NCBI RefSeq assembly: GCF_013410405.1
Contig: NZ_JACCFK010000001.1
Span: 868,001 to 932,000, forward strand
Length of the DNA: 64,000 nucleotides
From: Amycolatopsis endophytica
GTDB taxonomy: Bacteria > Actinomycetota > Actinomycetes > Mycobacteriales > Pseudonocardiaceae
Direction of reading: 5' to 3'
The notes beneath the pieces were generated by a model. It worked only from the letters and a program-made list of their open reading frames with translations. It had not been told where the DNA came from and made no database searches. The translations under genes were made by a program, and so were the position numbers. Position 1 is the first letter of the stretch. Every line of letters starts with the position of its first letter. Below, piece after piece: positions 59,840-64,000 of this stretch.

Positions 59840-60709
59840 ATGCAGATCACCGGATTCGACTACCAGCGGGTTCCCGTCGCCGATGGCGTCTCACTCAACG
59901 TGGCGATCGGCGGCTCCGGCAGCCCGATCGTGTTGTTGCACGGGTTCCCGCAAACCCATCTGATGTGGCGGCACGTGGCTGCCGACCTGGCCAGCGACCA
60001 CACCGTGCTGGTGCCGGATCTGCGTGGCTACGGCGACAGCGACAAGCCCGTGGACACCGGAGAGACGTACTCGAAACGCACGATGGCCGCGGACGTGGTG
60101 GCGCTGGCCCGCGCGTTCGGGCACTCGCGCTTCGCGCTGGCCGGCCACGACCGCGGCGCGCTGGTCGCGATCCGCGCGGGCCTCGACCACCCGGACGCGG
60201 TCACGCATCTGGCGTCACTGGACGTGCTGCCGACCCTGGACACGTGGGACGTGATGCACGGCGCGAGCGCGGCGGTCGGTTTTCACCTCTACCTGATGGC
60301 ACAGCCGCCGGGCCTGGCGGAGAAGATGATCGGCGCGGTGCCGGACGAGTTCTTCGGCCATTTCCTGGACGGCTGGGCCCGCAATCCCGACGCGATCCCG
60401 GCGGACGTGCGAGTGGAATACCTGCGCGCCTCCCGCGAAGCCGTGACCTCGATCGTCGCCGACTACCGCGCCACCGCGACGATCGACATCACCCACGACA
60501 CGGCGGACCGCGAGGCGGGCAACCAGCTGACGATGCCGGTGACGGTGCTGCAGCAGGACTGGGGCGCCGCCCTCGGCTACGACGCCGAGGCGGTGTGGCG
60601 GGCGTGGGCGCCGGACCTGCTCCACCAGACGGTGACCTCCGGGCATTTCATGGCGGAGGAGTCCCCGGCGGACGTGATCAAGGCGTTGCGCACCCTCCTG
60701 GCGCGATGA
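59840..60709 (+). CDS. alpha/beta hydrolase, haloacetate-dehalogenase/epoxide-hydrolase type
   Basis: A 289-residue hydrolase with an Asp nucleophile in LAGHDRGALVAIRAGLDHP, oxyanion motif VLLHGFPQTHLMWRHVA, LVPDLRGYGDSDKP, and His in TSGHFMAEESP. The GHDRGA and HGFPQ motifs are those of fluoroacetate dehalogenases and related epoxide hydrolases. Whether it defluorinates or opens epoxides cannot be told. ATG 59840. Divergent from the SARP gene; a broken GNAT gene follows at once. Confidence 0.87.
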   Translation: MQITGFDYQRVPVADGVSLNVAIGGSGSPIVLLHGFPQTHLMWRHVAADLASDHTVLVPDLRGYGDSDKPVDTGETYSKRTMAADVVALARAFGHSRFALAGHDRGALVAIRAGLDHPDAVTHLASLDVLPTLDTWDVMHGASAAVGFHLYLMAQPPGLAEKMIGAVPDEFFGHFLDGWARNPDAIPADVRVEYLRASREAVTSIVADYRATATIDITHDTADREAGNQLTMPVTVLQQDWGAALGYDAEAVWRAWAPDLLHQTVTSGHFMAEESPADVIKALRTLLAR

Positions 60710-60716
60710 TGGCGAG

Positions 60717-61077
60717 ATGACCGATGACGTCCTGACGCGCCCCGCCCATCACGGGGAGGAGGACGTCGTGCTGGACCTGCTCGCGGACGCCGCGGCCCGG
60801 CTGCGCGGGCGAGGAATCGTCCAATGGCCGCGGCGCTTCCCGTTCGACTCGGTGGCGGGGCCAAATCACCGCCGGGGAAGCGCTGCTGGCGGTGCGGGAC
60901 GGCGAACCGGTCGCGACCGTCCGCCTCGCCACGGCCCGCGACAACGCAGCTTTGCGCGGCTACTACGAACGCGCCGGATACCACCACGTGGCCGACCCAC
61001 CCGACGCCAAGTGGCCGACGAGCCTTGACGAGCGCGCGGTGGTTCACGAGCGAACGACCCCGCAGCTGCCGACGTAG
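60717..61077 (+). pseudogene. GNAT acetyltransferase, frameshifted with its core deleted
   Basis: ATG 60717 begins a normal GNAT N-terminus (DDVLTRPAHHGEEDVVLDLL, RGIVQWPRRFPFDSVAG). Near 60860 the frame shifts; the other frame reads ITAGEALLAVRDGEPVATVR, then jumps directly to ARDNAALRGYYERAGYHHV, the last strand and helix. Missing between them is the RxxGxG acetyl-CoA-binding segment, about 60 residues. With that core lost the protein cannot bind acetyl-CoA. Confidence 0.8.
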
Positions 61078-61391
61078 GACGACTGGCCGCGCCGGTCCGC
61101 CACGTGCCGCGCGGTCGTCGTCGAGACGCCGAAGCCCCAGCCGCGGGTGCCGAAGTAGCCGGGGCAGAAACCGGAGATCGCCTTCTCCCCCGGTGAGAGC
61201 TGGTCGGTCGCCATCGCCTCGACCGTGGGTCGCCAGCAGCCGGTCGGCGGTGCACCGGGGGTCGGCCATTCCGAGCGGGTCAGCACCGTCTCCCGCAGCA
61301 CGTCCTCCAGCGAAGGGCCCGCCAGCAGGACGCCCAGCACGTCCGATGCGGAACAGGTGCCCCGGCGCGGCGGTGGCCCGCCTGTCCTCAT
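61044..61391 (-). pseudogene. fragment of a beta-lactamase-type serine hydrolase
   Basis: The 115-residue frame has pieces of a class C beta-lactamase/esterase: CSASDVLGVLLAGPSLEDVL, RETVLT, and SGFCPGYFGTRGWGFGVSTTT. The SxxK nucleophile region, the YxN motif and the C-terminus are missing, and internal spacing is shortened. It overlaps the broken GNAT gene tail-to-tail by 34 nt. It lies 4 nt against the TetR stop upstream. Family assignment rests on these short motifs. Confidence 0.6.
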
Positions 61392-62038
61392 CGTCCGATG
61401 AGCGCGGAGCGGCGGCCGCCTGTCGTCAGGGACTCGACGAGGGTGCGCAGGTCATCCAGATCGGCCTCGAACTCGGCGTCCCAGTCCACGGTTCGATCCA
61501 GGTGCTCGGCCAAGCGGTAGTGCGCCGGGACATCTTCGGGGGCAAGTTGCGCACGACGGGCACGTGGGTTGAGCGTCCCCTTGCTGAAACGGCCGTTGAC
61601 GTTCGAGGCGGTGAAACCGATGACGAATGTGGTGAACAGGCGCTCGACCCGCGCCACCTGGTCGTCGGGCACCCCAGCGTCGAGAAGCGCCTGGTAGACC
61701 AGGTCGGTCGCCCGGATGGCGTCGGGCGTGACCGACGGGCGCGCGATCAGCAGGGAGAAGGCGCTCGGATGGCGGGCGGAGAGCTCTCGTGCGGCATACG
61801 CCACGGTGCGCAGTCTGGTCCACCAGCCGGCCTCGGCGGGCACCGGTTCTCGCAAGGACAGCAGCTCCGCCAGCAGTACGTCGACCATCCCGTCGAGCAG
61901 CGCTTCCTTGTTGGAGACGTGGGGGTAGAGCGCCATCGCGCTCACCCCGACCCGCTGCGCGACCGCCCGCATGGACACGGATTCGAGACCGCGCTCGTCG
62001 GCCACGCCCAGCGCCGCTTCGAGGATCTTGTGACGCAT
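61388..62038 (-). CDS. TetR family regulator (TetR_C_1 type)
   Basis: A 216-residue TetR with HTH at about residues 10-45 (SMRAVAQRVGVSAMALYPHV followed by SNKEALLDGM), the ALYPHV form that is typical for TetR/TetR_C_1 regulators of exporters. GGAGG 8 nt upstream supports ATG 62038 over GTG 62047. Divergent from the UMF1-type MFS gene, with a 24-nt palindrome in between. Its stop overlaps the start of the serine-hydrolase fragment. Confidence 0.9.
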   Translation of the reverse strand: MRHKILEAALGVADERGLESVSMRAVAQRVGVSAMALYPHVSNKEALLDGMVDVLLAELLSLREPVPAEAGWWTRLRTVAYAARELSARHPSAFSLLIARPSVTPDAIRATDLVYQALLDAGVPDDQVARVERLFTTFVIGFTASNVNGRFSKGTLNPRARRAQLAPEDVPAHYRLAEHLDRTVDWDAEFEADLDDLRTLVESLTTGGRRSALIGR

Positions 62039-62051
62039 GTCATTCACCTCC

Positions 62052-62075
62052 TACAGTGTAGATCTATACGCTGTA
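62052..62075. promoter_or_regulatory. 24-nt operator palindrome between TetR and MFS genes
   Basis: The arms TACAG..GTA and TAC..CTGTA surround an AGATCT-like core; 9 of 12 base pairs match. It is 14 nt from the TetR start and about 60 nt from the MFS start. This is very likely the operator of the adjacent TetR regulator. Confidence 0.7.
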
Positions 62076-62137
62076 AATACAAAGTATAGGTGCATGACGT
62101 CGCAGGTGCGGCTTCCGGCCGGGGGAAGGGGAACGAC

Positions 62138-63511
62138 ATGACGTCCGACCACGGGGACGGAAAAGCCGGAAGTGAGGCCAGATGGAGCGCCGCCCGGCGC
62201 GGCCGGATCGGCTGGTACGGCTACGACTGGGCGAACTCGGTCTTCACGACGACCGTGACGTCGATCTTCTTCGGCCCGTTCATCACCGGCATCGGTGAAC
62301 GAGCCGCCGACGCCGACGGGTACCTGCGCCCGCTGGGGTTCCCGGTGTTCCCGAGTTCGTTGTTCCCCTATCTGGTCACGCTGTCGGTGTTCCTGCAGAT
62401 CTTCGCGCTGCCGACGGCCGCCGCGCTGACCAGGCGGTATCCGAAGGGGGTCCTGCTGGGGCCGCTGTCCTCGTGCGGCGCGATGGCCACGATCGGCATG
62501 TACGGGATCGGGGACACCGACTACGCGCTCGGTGCTGCGCTGTACCTGATCGCCACCATGGCGCTGGGAGCCTCGATCACCGTCGCCAACACGTACCTGC
62601 CCGTCCTCGCGCCTCCGGAACACCAGGACCGGACGTCCGCTCAGGCTTCGGCCGCCGGGTTCCTCAGTGGCGGAGTCGTGCTCGTGGTCGCTCTCTACGT
62701 GTACGCCAACCACGAGGCCTGGGGGATGCCGGAAGACCGGGCGGTACGGCTCATCATGCTCAGCGCGGGACTGTGGTGGCTCGTGTTCGGCGCCGTGGCG
62801 GTGTGGCTGCTGCGAGGCTACGGCAGCCCTCCTGTGCCGGAACCGAAAACGAGGCGGACCGGCACCTACCGGTCCCTGTTCGCGGCCCTCCGCCTGCTGC
62901 GGAGATTCCCGGGGGCGGCCTGGTTCCTGGTGGCGTTCCTGTTCTACAACAACGGCTTGCAGGCGGTGACCTCGCTGGTCGGGACCTACGCGGCGGAAGA
63001 GCTCCGGCTCCCCGAGGACGACGTGGTCACCGCCGTGCTGCTCGTCCAGTTCGTCGCCTTCGCCGGTGCGGTGCTCGCCGGACGGCTGGCCGAGAAGTTC
63101 GGCGGCCGCCGGATCTTGCTGGTGATCGTGCTCGTGTGGTCGAGCGTCGTCGTCGCGGGCGGCCTGATTCCGGACTCCTCGTTCGGCGCGTTCATGACGT
63201 TGTGCGTGAGCGCGGGCATCGTCGTCGGCGGCACGTACGCGCTGTCCCGGTCGGTCTTTCTCGGCCTGGTTCCGGGCGACCGCGTCTCGGAATTCTCCGG
63301 CATCTTCGAAACGGTCAACCGGTGCCTGGGTTTCCTCGGTCCGGCCGCCTTCGGCGGTGTCCTGCAGTGGTCGGGGAACTACCGGGCGGCGTGGTCATCG
63401 ATCCTGCTGTTCTTCCTGGCCGGCGCGCTGGCACTGATGCTCGGCTCGCTGGCGAGGCGAGGCCGGGAACGAGGACGGCACCAAGAGAAGGAAGCGACCA
63501 CCCATGTCTGA
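62138..63511 (+). CDS. UMF1/Atg22-like MFS transporter
   Basis: A 457-residue protein with 12 predicted membrane helices. WYGYDWANSVFTTTVTSIFF is the signature of the UMF1 group (related to yeast vacuolar Atg22). ATG 62138 follows AAGGGGA by 6 nt. It is divergent from a TetR gene and overlaps the next gene by 8 nt, so the ATP-grasp enzyme is made with it. The pair may make and export (or import and modify) a peptide-like compound; this is inference. Confidence 0.88.
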   Translation: MTSDHGDGKAGSEARWSAARRGRIGWYGYDWANSVFTTTVTSIFFGPFITGIGERAADADGYLRPLGFPVFPSSLFPYLVTLSVFLQIFALPTAAALTRRYPKGVLLGPLSSCGAMATIGMYGIGDTDYALGAALYLIATMALGASITVANTYLPVLAPPEHQDRTSAQASAAGFLSGGVVLVVALYVYANHEAWGMPEDRAVRLIMLSAGLWWLVFGAVAVWLLRGYGSPPVPEPKTRRTGTYRSLFAALRLLRRFPGAAWFLVAFLFYNNGLQAVTSLVGTYAAEELRLPEDDVVTAVLLVQFVAFAGAVLAGRLAEKFGGRRILLVIVLVWSSVVVAGGLIPDSSFGAFMTLCVSAGIVVGGTYALSRSVFLGLVPGDRVSEFSGIFETVNRCLGFLGPAAFGGVLQWSGNYRAAWSSILLFFLAGALALMLGSLARRGRERGRHQEKEATTHV

Positions 63512-64000
63512 GGTCCCCCCGGCGAACGGCCGGCTCCGCGTTCTGCTCACCGAAGCATCCAGCAACTCGGCGAGGGAGGTACTCACCGTCCTGGGCGGAC
63601 AGGGACACGAAGTGGGTGTGATGGACAGCGGCGGCATCTCCTTCACCGCCCTGTCGCGATGGGTCGAGCACCGGCACCCGAGCCCGCCGTTCGCCGCCGA
63701 CCCGCTGCGCTACCTCGACGCCCTCCGGGAAGTGCTGGCCGGCCACTCGTACGACGTCGTGCTGCCCACGCACGAACAGCTCGTCGCACTGGCCCGCCAC
63801 CGCGACGAGTTCAGGAAGCTGGTGCCCGGCCTGGCCGTGCCCGGTTTCGACGCCGTACGCAGAGTCCAGGACAAGGCCGCCGCCGCCCGTCTGCTCGACG
63901 AGCTGGGACTGCCACAACCGGACACCACTCTGGTGACGAGTGAGCCGGAACTCCTCGCCCAGGCCGACCGGCTGCCCGCCTACGTCAAGCTGCCCGTGGC
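63504..64000 (+). CDS. ATP-grasp ligase, N-terminal part (3' end outside window)
   Basis: ATG 63504 opens a frame that stays open to the last base, 165 complete codons. RLRVLLTEASSNSAREVLTV, DVVLPTHEQLVALARHRDEF and VQDKAAAARLLDELGLPQP are the N-terminal pattern of ATP-grasp ligases (carbamoyl-phosphate-synthase-like and amino-acid ligases), and AYVKLPVA at the edge is the lysine that binds ATP. It overlaps the MFS gene by 8 nt. The substrate cannot be told from this part. Confidence 0.82.
   Translation, partial: MSEVPPANGRLRVLLTEASSNSAREVLTVLGGQGHEVGVMDSGGISFTALSRWVEHRHPSPPFAADPLRYLDALREVLAGHSYDVVLPTHEQLVALARHRDEFRKLVPGLAVPGFDAVRRVQDKAAAARLLDELGLPQPDTTLVTSEPELLAQADRLPAYVKLPV

Noticed and set aside
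1..64000. tRNA or rRNA genes
   Set aside because: No stretch with the conserved TGGC...GTTCGA..C T-loop pattern and matching stems, and no rRNA core sequence, was found by eye. A covariance scan would settle this.

Overview
The window is GC-rich DNA (third codon positions almost all G or C, many GTG and TTG starts, dense overlapping operons) from an actinomycete, most likely a Pseudonocardiaceae member such as Amycolatopsis or a relative. The best evidence is gene order. In recalled M. tuberculosis numbering, the Rv3261-Rv3279c neighbourhood is recognisable here: fbiA-fbiB, manC, wbbL, rmlD, LCP protein, TIGR03089 protein, fadE25-like, purE-purK, GtrA, PH-domain protein and birA. Extra blocks are inserted between these conserved genes. 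The assignment rests on protein motifs and recalled synteny; no search was run.

Layout. 1-1.5 kb: end of an alpha/beta hydrolase and a TetR gene. 1.5-2.9 kb: dapC and a 7Fe ferredoxin (minus). 3.0-7.0 kb: a five-gene overlapping operon, GNAT-cofD-fbiB-Nudix-GntR, which carries part of coenzyme F420 synthesis. 7.1-9.0 kb: a base-excision glycosylase and a GDP-mannose pyrophosphorylase. 9.6-20.1 kb: a surface-glycan locus with wbbL, five further glycosyltransferase genes (one a GT2-GT4 fusion) and rmlD-rmlB for dTDP-rhamnose. 20.2-22.9 kb: two LCP glycopolymer ligases in tandem. 23-27.4 kb: TIGR03089 protein, DoxX, a ruined epoxide hydrolase, a lipoprotein pair and an acyl-CoA dehydrogenase. 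27.5-32.5 kb: acyl-CoA ligase, a ruined F420-dependent oxidoreductase, cutinase and purEK. 32.5-35.8 kb: two GT87 membrane glycosyltransferases and a degenerate GGDEF protein. 36.0-41.6 kb: a membrane-spanning sigma factor, GtrA, a two-component system and a HisN-type phosphatase. 41.7-44.5 kb: a type VII secretion-type TNT NADase toxin cassette. 44.7-47.3 kb: PH-domain protein, BirA and an NlpC/P60 hydrolase. 47.8-64 kb: an accessory region of regulators paired with transporters or enzymes, a SARP-AAA regulator, several broken genes and, at the right edge, an open ATP-grasp gene.

Many genes serve the envelope. Nucleotide sugars (ManC, RmlB, RmlD) feed the GT2/GT4 enzymes, GT87 enzymes would use polyprenyl-phosphate sugars, and the LCP proteins would attach finished glycans to peptidoglycan. 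F420 genes share the window with a decayed F420-dependent oxidoreductase.

The features most worth attention are the four-gene TNT toxin cassette inside a conserved housekeeping block; a 721-residue sigma factor fused to zinc finger, membrane segment and extracytoplasmic domains; at least six genes with internal deletions or truncations; two separate arrays of 21-nt repeats plus folded repeats, all in convergent intergenic gaps; and six convergent gene pairs that share their stop codons. No rRNA, tRNA, CRISPR array, transposase or phage gene was recognised.
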